64,000 nt of DNA from Edaphobacter sp. (GCF_028283685.1 NZ_JAPWKF010000003.1:29679-93678), one strand, 5' to 3'. Numbered from the stretch's first letter, positions 52,145-61,485 are shown. The notes: a model not told the origin generated them from the sequence alone. Numbers and translations are program-made.

Positions 52145-52421
52145 GATTGCCCGCAGAACGAATCTCCGTGAGAAACGCCTGAGAACGTCTTCAGTCGTTT
52201 ACGGATCTGCTCCGGTAAAGCAACTCTGTCCCGGTAAAGCAAAAAAAATCTCAGGCTCAAAGCGAAGGTGCTGCCAGCACTTATGCGCGAGCTACGCCCG
52301 ATTGGCGTCATGCCCTGTGGAAAGACAGGGCAACCTGCCCCTGCGCCGTGCTGTCCTACAGATCAACCGGCACCGCGAAAGCGAACGAAGTGCCCTGCCG
52401 GCCGATGCAGGAGAAGCAGCA

Positions 52422-52595
52422 ATGAATCAGCCAAGTCAGCAAAAGCCAAATCAACCGAACCAGGGAAATAAACAGGGCCAAACGGGGCAGACCGGCCAGC
52501 AGACCCAGCAGGGCAACAAGGGGCAGCAGGGCGGGTATAAGTCACCTGGTCAGGGTTCGGGAGTCGGACAGTCCGCTCCCAGTGAGAAGAGATAG
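52422..52595 (+). CDS. Small Gln/Gly-rich disordered protein
   Basis: 57 residues of Gln, Gly, Asn, Pro and Ser (MNQPSQQKPNQPNQGNKQGQ...), no hydrophobic core. AGGAGA lies 7 bases before ATG 52422, and a strong terminator follows 61 bases after the stop, so it is probably expressed. Function unknown; such low-complexity peptides occur among stress-related genes. Confidence 0.65.
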   Translation: MNQPSQQKPNQPNQGNKQGQTGQTGQQTQQGNKGQQGGYKSPGQGSGVGQSAPSEKR

Positions 52596-52656
52596 TCCGT
52601 CTGGACTGACGGGATTGATCCCACCGAGTAACGCAGACGAAGGATTCGTCGAGAGA

Positions 52657-52692
52657 AACGCCCGCCACTCTACGGTGGGCGTTTTCTTTTTT
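52657..52692 (+). terminator. Intrinsic terminator
   Basis: AACGCCCGCC (52657-52666), loop ACTCTAC, GGTGGGCGTT (52674-52683), then TTCTTTTTT. The rest of 52693-52935 holds only a minus-oriented GTCAT remnant (52725-52747). Confidence 0.85.
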
Positions 52693-52935
52693 GAGAGTGG
52701 TGGATGGGTGGGAGAAAGCATATTCGCTTGCTGCGCACGGAATGACAATGCAGGAAAGGTAGTGTGAGGATGCTGATGTTGTTGGCTTCGCGTGATGTGG
52801 CGGGAGCTTGTTCGGGAAATTGAAAGTGAGATGAAAAAAAGGGACAACCTCTCGATGGGGAGTGCGTCTTAACCAGAACGCTCGGCAAGGGCAGAGACGA
52901 ACGAAGAGCATTTGCCGACGTTAGGAGAATCGCCT

Positions 52936-53055
52936 ATGGCGAATACACCAACCATGAACCCGGCCTTTCATGAGGTTATGGTGAGGGGCTGTCAGTCCTC
53001 CTACAGAATTGCGAACAGTCGAGGTAGCGGACACAGTCCGCCCTCCAATGTTTAG
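52936..53055 (+). CDS. Possible 39-residue peptide
   Basis: ATG 52936 with AGGAG 8 bases upstream opens a 39-residue frame (MANTPTMNPAFHEVMVRGCQ...). Nothing else supports it: no recognisable motif, and codon use is ambiguous. It may instead be the 5' part of a non-coding transcript ending at the terminator at 53472. Confidence 0.3.
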   Translation: MANTPTMNPAFHEVMVRGCQSSYRIANSRGSGHSPPSNV

Positions 53056-53383
53056 GCCTCCTCAGGCGCAGCGCGAGTGCCAGGGACTCTGTTTCACATA
53101 GACCTCGCATGACAGGCCTGGGGAGGCAAATCGCTTCGATGTGGTGACCGAGAGGAAGCATCGATGAGGTGCAGTAGTCGATGCGGCTCAGTTGAGTTAG
53201 CTGGGCTGACATTCTTCTCGGTGTGTGGCGTGTGAGTTTTCCGCGCTGTGTTGTGAATCATCGCAAAAGTATTTTGCAGTTGCAGAAGCAGTAGAGAAAA
53301 GAGTGCAGCATGCGAGCTGGTGTCCGGGCCAAAAGGCAGTGGCTCGCTGAAGTAGAAGCATCGCAGTTGCAGTAGGCGGATGA

Positions 53384-53479
53384 CCCGCTCTTCGTGGGGA
53401 ACGGGGAGCGGGCCCGGATTAACGCAGCAGCAGGAACGACCCGCTCTCCGGGCTTCAAGAGAGCGGGTCGTTTGTTTTT
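53384..53479 (+). ncRNA. Candidate attenuator or small RNA: tandem hairpins with exchangeable arms and terminator
   Basis: Four segments: CCCGCTC (53384-53390), GAGCGGG (53406-53412), CCCGCTCTC (53440-53448) and GAGAGCGGG (53459-53467). Pairing 1-2 and 3-4 gives a hairpin plus a 14-pair terminator (53435-53472) with a TGTTTTT tail; pairing 2-3 would destroy the terminator. No gene ends just upstream, so it terminates either a small RNA from 53056-53434 or a leader. The region 53056-53383 has no convincing gene. Confidence 0.5.
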
Positions 53480-53507
53480 GTGGGGCGGTGAGATCGCTGT
53501 TATTGAG

Positions 53508-53695
53508 AAGCAGGTCCCTCCGCTGCGCTGCGCTTCGGTCGGGATGACAGCGTGGATGGTGGTGGCCTTGATGGTGGTGGAAGGGAAGCAGATTTCTCCG
53601 CTGCGGAATGACAACTGTGTCTTTGAATAAAACGCATAGTCATCCGGAAAGCTAACCTTCAGAACTCGCCACGTCTCTCCGCTGCGGAATGACAA
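53508..53695 (-). repeat. Three minus-oriented GTCAT-family repeats
   Basis: At 53508-53550 (GAGAAGCAGGTCCCTCCGCTG...GGTCGGGATGACA), 53580-53613 (GAAGCAGATTTCTCCGCTG) and 53672-53695 (GTCTCTCCGCTGCGG). The remainder up to 53994 shows no gene; one possible upstream start of the next protein is rejected. Confidence 0.75.
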
Positions 53696-53994
53696 TACGA
53701 GGCATAGCTATGCAAGAGATGTGTGACATGACAATGCAAAGCTGCGGAATGGCAATGGCGATGTACGAGGCCACGAGAAAAAGATGAGGGTGAGATCAAA
53801 CGACCACTAAGGTGTGCAGGTAGCCAGTAAGGTGTTCCATGTCAACCTGCTGGCGAGTGTTTTGCGCAGGAACGACGCGGGTTTTCTGCTTGTCGTTCGA
53901 TTTTGTTTTGTGCGGGACGGCAACCTTGAGTGTGGGGATGGCTTCCTACTGGCTACCCGGGAACGAAGGGGGACAGCTGCATGAAGCAGGAGTG

Positions 53995-54666
53995 ATGGCG
54001 ATGAGTCTTGAGAACGTGTTGATCGATGAGTTGAGAGATCTGTACAGCGCGGAGAATCAGCTGGTGAAGGCGCTGCCGAAGATGGCGAAGGGGAGTTCGA
54101 CTCTGGAGTTGCAGGAGTTGTTTACCGAGCACCTGGAGGAGACGAAGGGCCATGTGAATCGGTTGAAGCACGCGTTCGAGGTGCTGGGCGAGAAGCCGAC
54201 GGGTGAGACCTGCAAGGCGATGCAGGGCCTGGTGAAGGAAGGCGAACAGCAGCTGAACAACGATCATGAAGAAGGCGCGACGAAGGATGTTGCCATTGCA
54301 GGCGCAGCGCTGCGTGTGGAGCACTACGAGATTGCGGGTTACACGGCGGCGATTGCCATTGCGACGTCGCTGGGGCAGGACGAGATTGTGGCGCTGCTGA
54401 CGGAGACGCTGCATGAAGAGGAAGAGGCGGGCAAGAGGGTGCTGGCGCAGGCGCGTCCTCTGATGGAAGAGGCGTCTTCGGGTGGCGATGGGATTCGCTC
54501 GAACGTGATGGAGATGGAGAGCGTCGCCGCTCCGGGGGGAGATGTCGATGATTTAGAGGTGGAGATCGATCTTGAGCCTGAGCCTGAGGATGAGAGCGAT
54601 GAAGATGCGCCGGCGCGCAGGGCCGCGGGCGTGGGCACGCATCCGACGAAGCGAGCGTCGCGGTAG
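53995..54666 (+). CDS. Ferritin-like DUF892 protein (YciE/YciF type)
   Basis: 223 residues from ATG 53995 (AGGAG just before). The four-helix bundle of DUF892 is clear: LIDELRDLYSAENQLVKALPKMA, LFTEHLEETKGHVNRL, AALRVEHYEIAGY and LLTETLHEEEEAGKRV, with the carboxylate/His residues expected for a di-iron site. The C-terminal 60 residues are acidic, ending in a basic tail. Such proteins are stress-induced. A DUF2383 gene follows 236 bases later. Confidence 0.92.
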   Translation: MAMSLENVLIDELRDLYSAENQLVKALPKMAKGSSTLELQELFTEHLEETKGHVNRLKHAFEVLGEKPTGETCKAMQGLVKEGEQQLNNDHEEGATKDVAIAGAALRVEHYEIAGYTAAIAIATSLGQDEIVALLTETLHEEEEAGKRVLAQARPLMEEASSGGDGIRSNVMEMESVAAPGGDVDDLEVEIDLEPEPEDESDEDAPARRAAGVGTHPTKRASR

Positions 54667-54902
54667 TCGTCGTCGCGGAAGAAGCGTAGCGGCGCCGTTC
54701 TCATTTTGATTTGAGAAGATCTCAATCTTGAGAAGGCGTGCGATGAGCGCGAACACGTGAGAAGAAAGTTTGCGAGCGCGGGGCAAAGGCGCTCGGCAAT
54801 ATGGTTGTCCCGGGAAGCGCGGGGTTTGAAGGTACACGCGCGAAGAGCGACGGGGCGCAAACGGCAACGCACGTTTCAGCAGAAGCAGATGAGGTGAATC
54901 GT

Positions 54903-55346
54903 ATGGCTTTTGAAAATAAGGCAGTTCGTACCGTGATCGAAGTGCTGCATGACGGCGAGAAGGGATTTCAATCGCTGGGCGAGCAGCTGAAGGATCTGCA
55001 GGCGAAGCGCTACTTCATTGAGGAAGCGACGGTGCGCGGGCGGTATGCGACGGAGCTGGAGAGCGCGCTGGGCTCAGCGACGGGCGAGACGGTGGATGAG
55101 GGAGGCACAGCCTCGGGTACGATTCATCGCGCCTGGGCCGAGCTGAAGGCGAAGATGGGCGGCAGCGATCACACGCTGCTGGAGACGGCGGAGCAGGGCG
55201 AGGATGCGGCCAAGAAGGCATATGACGAGGTGCTGAAGATGAAGGATGTTCCGCCGAATGTGGTGTCGATTCTGCGGAAGCAGCAGACGCATATTCTGGA
55301 GTCGCATGATCGCGTGAAGGCGATGCGGGATATTACGGCGGCTTAG
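54903..55346 (+). CDS. DUF2383 / PA2169 four-helix-bundle protein
   Basis: 147 residues: VIEVLHDGEKGFQSLGEQLKD, RYFIEEATVRGRYATELESAL, GGTASGTIHRAWAELKAKM and LETAEQGEDAAKKAYDEVL are the DUF2383 helices, a ferritin-related fold. The usual context is with other stress ferritin-like genes, as here with the DUF892 gene. A terminator follows. Confidence 0.9.
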   Translation: MAFENKAVRTVIEVLHDGEKGFQSLGEQLKDLQAKRYFIEEATVRGRYATELESALGSATGETVDEGGTASGTIHRAWAELKAKMGGSDHTLLETAEQGEDAAKKAYDEVLKMKDVPPNVVSILRKQQTHILESHDRVKAMRDITAA

Positions 55347-55377
55347 TTTTTCGTTTGGTTGATTGTTGTGAAGAGGG

Positions 55378-55406
55378 GGCCACGGCGGATGCTGTGGCCT
55401 CTTTTT
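55378..55406 (+). terminator. Intrinsic terminator of the DUF2383 gene
   Basis: GGCCACGGC-GGAT-GCTGTGGCC followed by TCTTTTT. Confidence 0.9.
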
Positions 55407-55413
55407 CCGGTTG

Positions 55414-55482
55414 TAGAGAAGCAGGTCTCTTTCACACAGCGAGCAAGCTCACCGGGGGACCCTTCCGCTGTGGAATGACAGT
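55414..55482 (-). repeat. GTCAT-family repeat with insertion
   Basis: GAGAAGCAGGTCTCT...CCGCTGTGGAATGACA in minus orientation, with an extra segment in the middle. Confidence 0.6.
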
Positions 55483-55538
55483 GTCAAAAAAAACGCGTGA
55501 TGCAGAGGAATGCATCGGCTCATGATTCTTAGCTAGAG

Positions 55539-55997
55539 CTAGAGAGCTAGTTCCTGTTGGAGAGCTTCGAGGAGTGGTTGCTGGCCTTTGAAGATGTGGT
55601 TGCGTGCGGCCTCCAGTGTGAACCAGGCGCCGCGGTCGACCTCGGGGATGGTGAGCTTGCGGCCGGTGCGTGGGGGCCAGTCGATCTCGCAGGTGTTGGA
55701 GATTAGTTGGGCGGGGTCGCAGTCGCCTTCGAAGGCCCAGGCGTGGACGAGCTTGCCGTTGGACTGCTGGATGGTGCCGAGGTCGAGGTAGGGCTCGCCG
55801 GGGGTGAAGCCGGTTTCTTCGCGGAACTCGCGGATGGCAGCTGCGAGGGGCTCTTCGTCGTCGAGGTACTCCCCTTTGGGGAGGGTCCATGCGGCGAGGT
55901 CTTTTTTGGCCCAGATGGGGCCGCCGGGGTGGACGAGGAAGACTTCGAGGTGCTGGCGGCGGCGGTACATGAGCAGGCCTGCGGAGCGCTTGGGCAT
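55539..55997 (-). CDS. NUDIX hydrolase (diadenosine polyphosphatase-like)
   Basis: 152 residues from ATG 55997. The NUDIX box is complete: G-x5-E-x7-REFREETGF, spanning GEYLDDEEPLAA...REETGF. KRSAGLLMYRR and AWTLPKGE fit NTP/Ap4A-type enzymes that cleave nucleoside diphosphate-X bonds. A longer frame upstream to 56291 has no support. Confidence 0.92.
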   Translation of the reverse strand: MPKRSAGLLMYRRRQHLEVFLVHPGGPIWAKKDLAAWTLPKGEYLDDEEPLAAAIREFREETGFTPGEPYLDLGTIQQSNGKLVHAWAFEGDCDPAQLISNTCEIDWPPRTGRKLTIPEVDRGAWFTLEAARNHIFKGQQPLLEALQQELAL

Positions 55998-56166
55998 GAT
56001 GTATTGGATTCTACGCGTGGGGTTTCGACAGAGAGTCCATGGCGAGGGGCCATGGCGGTCTGCTGCGTGCGGCTGCACGGGCGCAAAGAAGGGATGAAGT
56101 TTACCCTTTGAGATCCCACAGCAGGAGAGTGCGCCGCCGGATAGTTGCTGAAGCGATACTCGTGGG

Positions 56167-57297
56167 ATGAAGCAAGAGCCGCAGGCATGGAGCCGCGTCG
56201 ACGGGATCGATCTGTTGCGCGGGCTGGCAATTTTTTTTGTGTTGATGAACCACGTGAACATGCGGCTGCTGGGTGCGAAGGTGCCGTACACGAAGGGGCT
56301 TCCGGCGCAGATGGTGACGTCGCTGGTGTGGAACGGGCAGCTCGGCGTGCAGATGTTTTTTGTGGTGTCGGGGTTTCTGATTATGGCGATGAGCCTGCGG
56401 CGTTGGGGTTCGCCGGGCGCTGTGCACGTGCGTGATTTTTATGGGATGCGAGTGGCGAGGATCGCTCCGCTGCTGCTGGCGCTGGTGACGGTGCTGTGCG
56501 TGATGCATGCGGCGGGCGTGGAGGGATTTGTCGTCCGGCGGGCGACGGGTGGGCTGGGACGAGCGGTGGTGGCGGCGCTGACGTTTCACATCAACTGGCT
56601 GGAGGCGACGCGCGGCTATCTGCCTGCGGCGTGGGATATCTTGTGGTCGTTGTCGGTGGAGGAGGTGTTCTACCTGTTCTTTCCTCTGGTGATGCTGGTG
56701 TGCCGGCGCGCGTGGATGTTGTACGGCGTGCTGGCGGTGTTGGTGATGGTGGGGCCGCTGGCGCGGATGAAGGCGCTGAATCCGAACCCGGTGTGGCGGG
56801 AGTACTCGTACCTGGGCGGGATGGATGCGATTGCGATGGGGTGCGCGGTTGCGCTGCTGCTGGCAGGAAAAAAGCTGCCGCGTACGTGGATGCATGCGAG
56901 CGGTGTGGCGGGTGCAGTGCTGCTGGTGTTCAGTTTTTGCTTTTCGCTGAAGGCGTATGCGTGGGGACTGGTGCGCAGTGGGTTGAGCATGACGGTGCTT
57001 GGTGTGGGTACGGCGCTGGTGATCGCGTGGGCGGCGCAGACGGAGTGGAGAGCGCCACGGATATTTACTCCTCTGCTGATGCTGGGTCGGCGGAGCTATG
57101 AGATTTATCTGACGCACATCTTTGTGGTGATGGCTTTGTTTGCGTGGTTTGTAAAGGCGGGTAAGCCGATGGGCGCGGTGTGGTGGATGTTTGCGGCGGT
57201 GATTGTGGGCGCGGGTGTTTTGGGGGAGGTCGTGGCGGTGGGGTATTCGGAGAGGATGAACGCGCGGTTGCGGGAGCGATTGCGGGTGGGTGGATGA
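56167..57297 (+). CDS. Acyltransferase 3 family membrane protein
   Basis: 376 residues, about ten membrane spans. GIDLLRGLAIFFVLMNHVNMRLL carries the catalytic-type histidine; QLGVQMFFVVSGFLIMAMSL and WDILWSLSVEEVFYLFFPLV follow. It probably acylates a surface glycan or lipid, like the gene at 24314. Confidence 0.92.
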   Translation: MKQEPQAWSRVDGIDLLRGLAIFFVLMNHVNMRLLGAKVPYTKGLPAQMVTSLVWNGQLGVQMFFVVSGFLIMAMSLRRWGSPGAVHVRDFYGMRVARIAPLLLALVTVLCVMHAAGVEGFVVRRATGGLGRAVVAALTFHINWLEATRGYLPAAWDILWSLSVEEVFYLFFPLVMLVCRRAWMLYGVLAVLVMVGPLARMKALNPNPVWREYSYLGGMDAIAMGCAVALLLAGKKLPRTWMHASGVAGAVLLVFSFCFSLKAYAWGLVRSGLSMTVLGVGTALVIAWAAQTEWRAPRIFTPLLMLGRRSYEIYLTHIFVVMALFAWFVKAGKPMGAVWWMFAAVIVGAGVLGEVVAVGYSERMNARLRERLRVGG

Positions 57298-57339
57298 CCT
57301 TCCTCTTTCGCTGTGGTGACATAGCGGTTGAGTGATGCG

Positions 57340-57398
57340 GTTCGAGCTTCGCTCAAAGACCACACATGCGATGAGGCTGCATGGATGGGGCGCCCGGC
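57340..57398 (-). repeat. Minus-oriented CCCAT hairpin element
   Basis: In minus orientation it reads GGGCGCCCC, the arms CCCATCCATGC and GCATGTGTGG, then GAGCGAAGCTCGAACCGC. This is the close counterpart of the plus-oriented element at 28033. Confidence 0.75.
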
Positions 57399-57584
57399 CC
57401 CTCGCTCAGTCACGATAGAGCGGCTTGGCGGGACTGACCGTTCTCGATAAGTGAGTTGGCGATGATGTGTTTATCAAAGAATAGCGACCTGACAATAGAT
57501 GTCTGACACGAAAAGCCTCGATGGTACGAATGCACGCAGAACCGGCAGCGAAGCGTACTGATTTGTTGCGTGCTCGCATAAGCC

Positions 57585-57851
57585 CTACGGCTTCGTCTGC
57601 CGCAACGGAGGAATACTCGGAGCGACCTGCAGCTTCGGCAGATTCTGCGGCTCCAGCCGAAACACCTCCGGATACTTGTCCGGGTTCGTGTTCTGCTCTC
57701 CCTCGGTGCTGCGCCAGGTGTAGAAGCAGGTGTCGCATCCGAAGACGGTCCACACGCCTGCAACCGGGGACACACTGCGAACCTCCGTCGTGTTGGACCT
57801 GCACCGCGGACATACTGGAACGGTAGCTGCCGGTGTTGTCGTCGTGCTCAT
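57585..57851 (-). CDS. Hydroxyarylic acid decarboxylase subunit D (BsdD/VdcD-like)
   Basis: 88 residues from ATG 57851, overlapping the ubiD-like stop (ATGA). The sequence has two zinc-type CxxC pairs (VCPRCRS, GCDTCFYTWRS), the linker VSPVAGVWTVFGCDTCF and the TNPDKYPEVFRL segment, very close to B. subtilis BsdD. BsdD is the small subunit of non-oxidative hydroxybenzoate/vanillate decarboxylases. It is tightly coupled to its UbiD-family partner. Confidence 0.88.
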   Translation of the reverse strand: MSTTTTPAATVPVCPRCRSNTTEVRSVSPVAGVWTVFGCDTCFYTWRSTEGEQNTNPDKYPEVFRLEPQNLPKLQVAPSIPPLRQTKP

Positions 57852-59275
57852 TTCTGTAGCTCCTTGGTCAACGCTTCCAGCTTCTGTAGCCATGTGTCGG
57901 TTCCCATGGGGGTCTCGAGAATCTCGCCGTAGTCGCCGCGATTATCGGGCGGAACCGGCATCGTCGCATCGATGATCATCTTCGTCACCATGCCGCTGGG
58001 CTGGCAGGCGGGATCGAGCAGATTCTCCGCCAGGTTTGGCAGCATCAGCACATCGCCCGCCGGGTTTACCCGCACCGACATCGCCCACATCACCTGGTTC
58101 AGGTCGAAGGGGTCGACGTCGGCGTCGACGACGATGATCACCTTGGCGTAGCCCAGTCCATGCGGCGTGCTGAGCACTCGCAGTCCGACGGCCTTGGCAA
58201 AGCCGCCATAACGCACCCTGGTGGAGACGATCAGCACCAGTCCATGCGTATAGAGCGCATTGACCGCGAGCACCTCGGGGAACGTCGCATTCACCTGATC
58301 GAAGATCGGCGCGCTGGTGGTCAGCGCCTGCAGGTAATCCAGCTCTGTCCACGGCCTGCCGACATAGACGGACTCATAGATCGGGTCCTTCCTGTGCAGC
58401 ACCCGGTCGATCTCGATGAGAGGGTACTGGTGACACCCGGAGTAGTAGCCGGGGAACTCGCCGAACGGCCCCTCGGGCTGACGCTTCCGCGCAAGGATTC
58501 TTCCTTCGAGCACCATCTCCGAGCCATAGGGAATATCCAGCCCCTTCGCGTTCTGCACCACGCGATACGGCTGCCCCTGCATCACGGCCGCCATCTTGTA
58601 TTCCAGCTGCGTGTAGAGCATCGGAGTCGCACCCATCAGGGTGATCACGGGCTCGTTGCCCAGGGCAATCGCAATGGGCAGATCCTCGCCGCGCGCCTCG
58701 GCGTGAGCAAGCTGGATCGCGATGTCGTGCTGCGGGACGGTCTGGATACCGAGGTGGTTCTTATCCTTGACCTGCAGCCGGTAGACGCCCACGTTCTCGA
58801 CGTCGTCGTTGTTCCAGTCATCGGGATCGCGGCTGATGACGCACGGCTTGTCGATGAAGAAGCCACCGTCGCCGTGGTTCCAGCGGAACAGCGGAAGAAT
58901 CTCGAAGAGATTGATGTCCTTATCAATCACGACCTCCTGCCAGGGGGCAGAGCTTACCCGCTCCAGCTGGCCGGGAAACATACGGTAGCGGCGCACAAAC
59001 TCAAGGAACTGATCGCGCACTCCCGTGTCCGGGTCCATGCCTAATGCCAGGGCATGGTTGGCCCATGAGCCATGGACGTTGGTGACGATCTGCGTGTTCT
59101 GATAACCCGCCACGTTGTTGAACATAAGCGCTGGACTGCGGTTGCCCAGCTTCGTCGCCGCCGCCGATGCCGCAGCCATGTCAGGTTCGAGGCTGACTGG
59201 ATCGGTAATGCGCAAAAGCTGCTTTTGCTGTTCGAGTACAGAGAGGAATTCCCGAAAATCCTGATATGCGCGCAT
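57848..59275 (-). CDS. UbiD family non-oxidative hydroxyarylic acid decarboxylase (BsdC-like)
   Basis: 475 residues, the usual length of BsdC/VdcC. RTPALMFN-like RSPALMFNNV near the N-terminus, SSAPWQEVVIDKDINLFEILP, and the PEGPFGEFPGYYSGC block with the catalytic Glu are present. It needs prenylated FMN, made by a UbiX/BsdB enzyme; no such gene is in the window. Paired with BsdD it should decarboxylate a hydroxybenzoate- or vanillate-type acid. This segment's strand composition differs from its neighbours. Confidence 0.93.
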   Translation of the reverse strand: MRAYQDFREFLSVLEQQKQLLRITDPVSLEPDMAAASAAATKLGNRSPALMFNNVAGYQNTQIVTNVHGSWANHALALGMDPDTGVRDQFLEFVRRYRMFPGQLERVSSAPWQEVVIDKDINLFEILPLFRWNHGDGGFFIDKPCVISRDPDDWNNDDVENVGVYRLQVKDKNHLGIQTVPQHDIAIQLAHAEARGEDLPIAIALGNEPVITLMGATPMLYTQLEYKMAAVMQGQPYRVVQNAKGLDIPYGSEMVLEGRILARKRQPEGPFGEFPGYYSGCHQYPLIEIDRVLHRKDPIYESVYVGRPWTELDYLQALTTSAPIFDQVNATFPEVLAVNALYTHGLVLIVSTRVRYGGFAKAVGLRVLSTPHGLGYAKVIIVVDADVDPFDLNQVMWAMSVRVNPAGDVLMLPNLAENLLDPACQPSGMVTKMIIDATMPVPPDNRGDYGEILETPMGTDTWLQKLEALTKELQK

Positions 59276-59455
59276 GCATGCCTCGTCACAGAGTTAAGAG
59301 CAAAGGATTTAGAAAGGGGGCCGGGGCAGCAGTGTACAACGTCTGCGACGAGGCATGGAGGAAAGGGCGGGAGCCAGAAACGATTTGAGGCTTTCACCTT
59401 CGGGCCTTTTCGGCCCATATATAATTCCGCTTCTCTGGGCTTCTCTGGGGGAACA

Positions 59456-59866
59456 ATGGCTGACATCGATCACGAGATCAAGATCAACGCGGCGCCTGAG
59501 GCTATTTACCAGGCGCTCACGAACGCATCCGAGCTGGCGAAGTGGCATACGGCCAGCACGAACGGCAAAGGCGAAACCTTCACAACACATCCCAACGACG
59601 GCCCCAGCTTTGAATGGAAGGTTCTTGAACCCGACAGGCAGAGCATTGAGTGGCAGTGCATCGGTGGACCGGGCCACTCCGTCGGCACGATCGCTCGCTT
59701 CAAGCTATCGCCCGGCGACGGCGGGCGCACGCTGGTGGAGCTGAGCCACAGCGGTTGGCACGATACAACGGAGAACTTTCGCAAGTGCAATACCCTGTGG
59801 GCCATTCTGCTCTTTCACCTGAAGAAGTATCTCGAAGCTGGAGAGGCTGGACCGGCCTTCAGTTAG
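59456..59866 (+). CDS. SRPBCC (AHSA1-type) protein
   Basis: 136 residues starting at ATG 59456 (frame extends further back but into unrelated sequence). MADIDHEIKINAAPEAIYQALTN, the KWHTAS loop and GTIARFKLSPGDGGRTLVELSHSGW are the START/AHSA1 fold; it binds hydrophobic ligands or acts as a chaperone co-factor. A TATAAT box lies at 59420-59425. Divergent from the UbiD gene; their 180-base spacer may hold shared control. Confidence 0.85.
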   Translation: MADIDHEIKINAAPEAIYQALTNASELAKWHTASTNGKGETFTTHPNDGPSFEWKVLEPDRQSIEWQCIGGPGHSVGTIARFKLSPGDGGRTLVELSHSGWHDTTENFRKCNTLWAILLFHLKKYLEAGEAGPAFS

Positions 59867-60051
59867 TACAACGAGAAGAGGGAGTCGACTTCCGACTCAT
59901 CGATCTCGGCAATATGCGGATAGGTCCTCATACATGCCTCTGGCGTAGGGTTCTGAGATTGTGTCCTCAAGCGAGGGGTTCGAGGGAATGCTGGAACCGC
60001 ATGTTACGTGCGCATCAAGAAGACCGCCACAACTTGTGGCCAAGGTGCGCA

Positions 60052-61362
60052 CTACTGATTCAAGCGATTGGCGATGACTTGTTCTTTGGTGTAGCCCTCC
60101 CACTCCCAGGGGGTTACGGTGTCGCCGAGGATGCCTTCGAGGAGGGCTTTGAAGGCTAGTTCGCCGTTGTCGCTGTTGGTGAGGATGATCATGCAGTCGC
60201 GATGGCGAGTGAAGCAGATCATGTAGTTCTGCGCGCCGTCGCCGTGGCCCTCTTTGAAGAAGGCTTCTCCGTATTTTGTTTTGGTGAGCAGGCCCCAGCC
60301 GATGCCGTAGGCAAGGCCCACAGCTGGGCCTTCGGGAGATTTCTTGTCTACGAGGGTGGGGAACTGGTGCGCGGTGTCGATGTTGATGACGGGCGTGAGC
60401 ATCTGCCTGAAGGTATCGGGCTTGAGGAGCGGAGCGAAGGTCTGGGTGTCTTCCGCTGCGTTGAGCGGCATGCCGGTGAGGCCGCGGGCGATCTTGATGC
60501 CCTTGCCTTCTTTTTCGCGCGCGAGCAGGGCGGTGGTGAAGTTGACGAGGTCCTGCGCGGAGGTGGTCATGGAGCCGGCGGCACGCGCGCGGTCGCGGCG
60601 GGTGTGGCCGAGGAGCTTGCCGTCGGGGTCGTAGCGGTCGGCGACGTTGGACTGGAAGGCGGGGTTCCAGGTGAGGGCGGTCTGCTGCATGCGGAGCGGG
60701 GTGAAGATGGCGTTCTGCATGAGCTGTTCGAGGGGCTGGTTCATGCGCTGCTCGACGACGAGCTGCAGGAGGTTGATGCCGTCGCCGGAGTAGGCGAAGC
60801 GGGTGCCGGGGACGAAGTGGAGGTGCATCTTCTTGTCGGGCTCGAGCGCGGCGAAGTTGGCGAGGCCGGAGCTATGGGAGAGGAGCATGCGCGGGGTGAT
60901 GGTGGCGTAGCGCGGGTCGCGGACGAGATCGGCGGCGGTGTCCTTGAAGGCGGGATAGTGGTCGAGGGGCTGGGGGAGGAGCTGCGCGATGGGGGTGTCG
61001 AGCGGGATGACGCCCTGGGCGGCGAGCTGCATGACGTAGGTGGCGAAGACGGACTTGGTGATGGAGGCGGCCCAGGTGGTGGTGTCGGGCTGCATGGCGA
61101 GGTGGAGCTGGGTGTCGCGTTCGCCGTAGGCGGCGATCCAGGCGAGCTGGCCGTCGTTGAGGATGGCGATCTGGGCGCCGGTGACGTTGTTCTCGCGGAG
61201 GATGCGGCGGGCGAGGGAGTCGGCGTCGCCGATGGGGAGCTTCTTGCCGTCGAGCTGGCGGATGGCGGGGCCTGCTGCAAGGGCGGCCGTGGCGGCGAGG
61301 AGGAGAGCGGCTGCAGGGAGAAGGAACGCGGCGGCGCGGGGCCTGGGCATCGTAGTCGTCAT
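60052..61362 (-). CDS. Secreted serine beta-lactamase-fold protein
   Basis: 436 residues from ATG 61362 (ATG 61404 or 61350 are alternatives; none has a ribosome site). A signal peptide (LLPAAALLLAATAALAAG) precedes a class C / penicillin-binding-protein fold: S100-ITK (SxxK), Y191-SG in place of YxN, and a late HGDGAQN. It may be an esterase or DD-peptidase rather than a drug-hydrolysing enzyme. No regulator is adjacent. Confidence 0.9.
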   Translation of the reverse strand: MTTTMPRPRAAAFLLPAAALLLAATAALAAGPAIRQLDGKKLPIGDADSLARRILRENNVTGAQIAILNDGQLAWIAAYGERDTQLHLAMQPDTTTWAASITKSVFATYVMQLAAQGVIPLDTPIAQLLPQPLDHYPAFKDTAADLVRDPRYATITPRMLLSHSSGLANFAALEPDKKMHLHFVPGTRFAYSGDGINLLQLVVEQRMNQPLEQLMQNAIFTPLRMQQTALTWNPAFQSNVADRYDPDGKLLGHTRRDRARAAGSMTTSAQDLVNFTTALLAREKEGKGIKIARGLTGMPLNAAEDTQTFAPLLKPDTFRQMLTPVINIDTAHQFPTLVDKKSPEGPAVGLAYGIGWGLLTKTKYGEAFFKEGHGDGAQNYMICFTRHRDCMIILTNSDNGELAFKALLEGILGDTVTPWEWEGYTKEQVIANRLNQ

Positions 61363-61485
61363 GGGAGGGGGTGTCCTGGTCGCGCGGATTGGCGTCTTGG
61401 TCATGCTGAAGGGCTTACGCTGCTGGTATCTTAGCGGTTCGATGGTGCACGAAATATTTTTGTGCGGCGTGTGATGGAGGCGGCG

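Noticed and set aside
53839..53994. Longer start for the DUF892 protein
   Set aside because: The added residues are unlike the family, and AGGAG lies just before ATG 53995.
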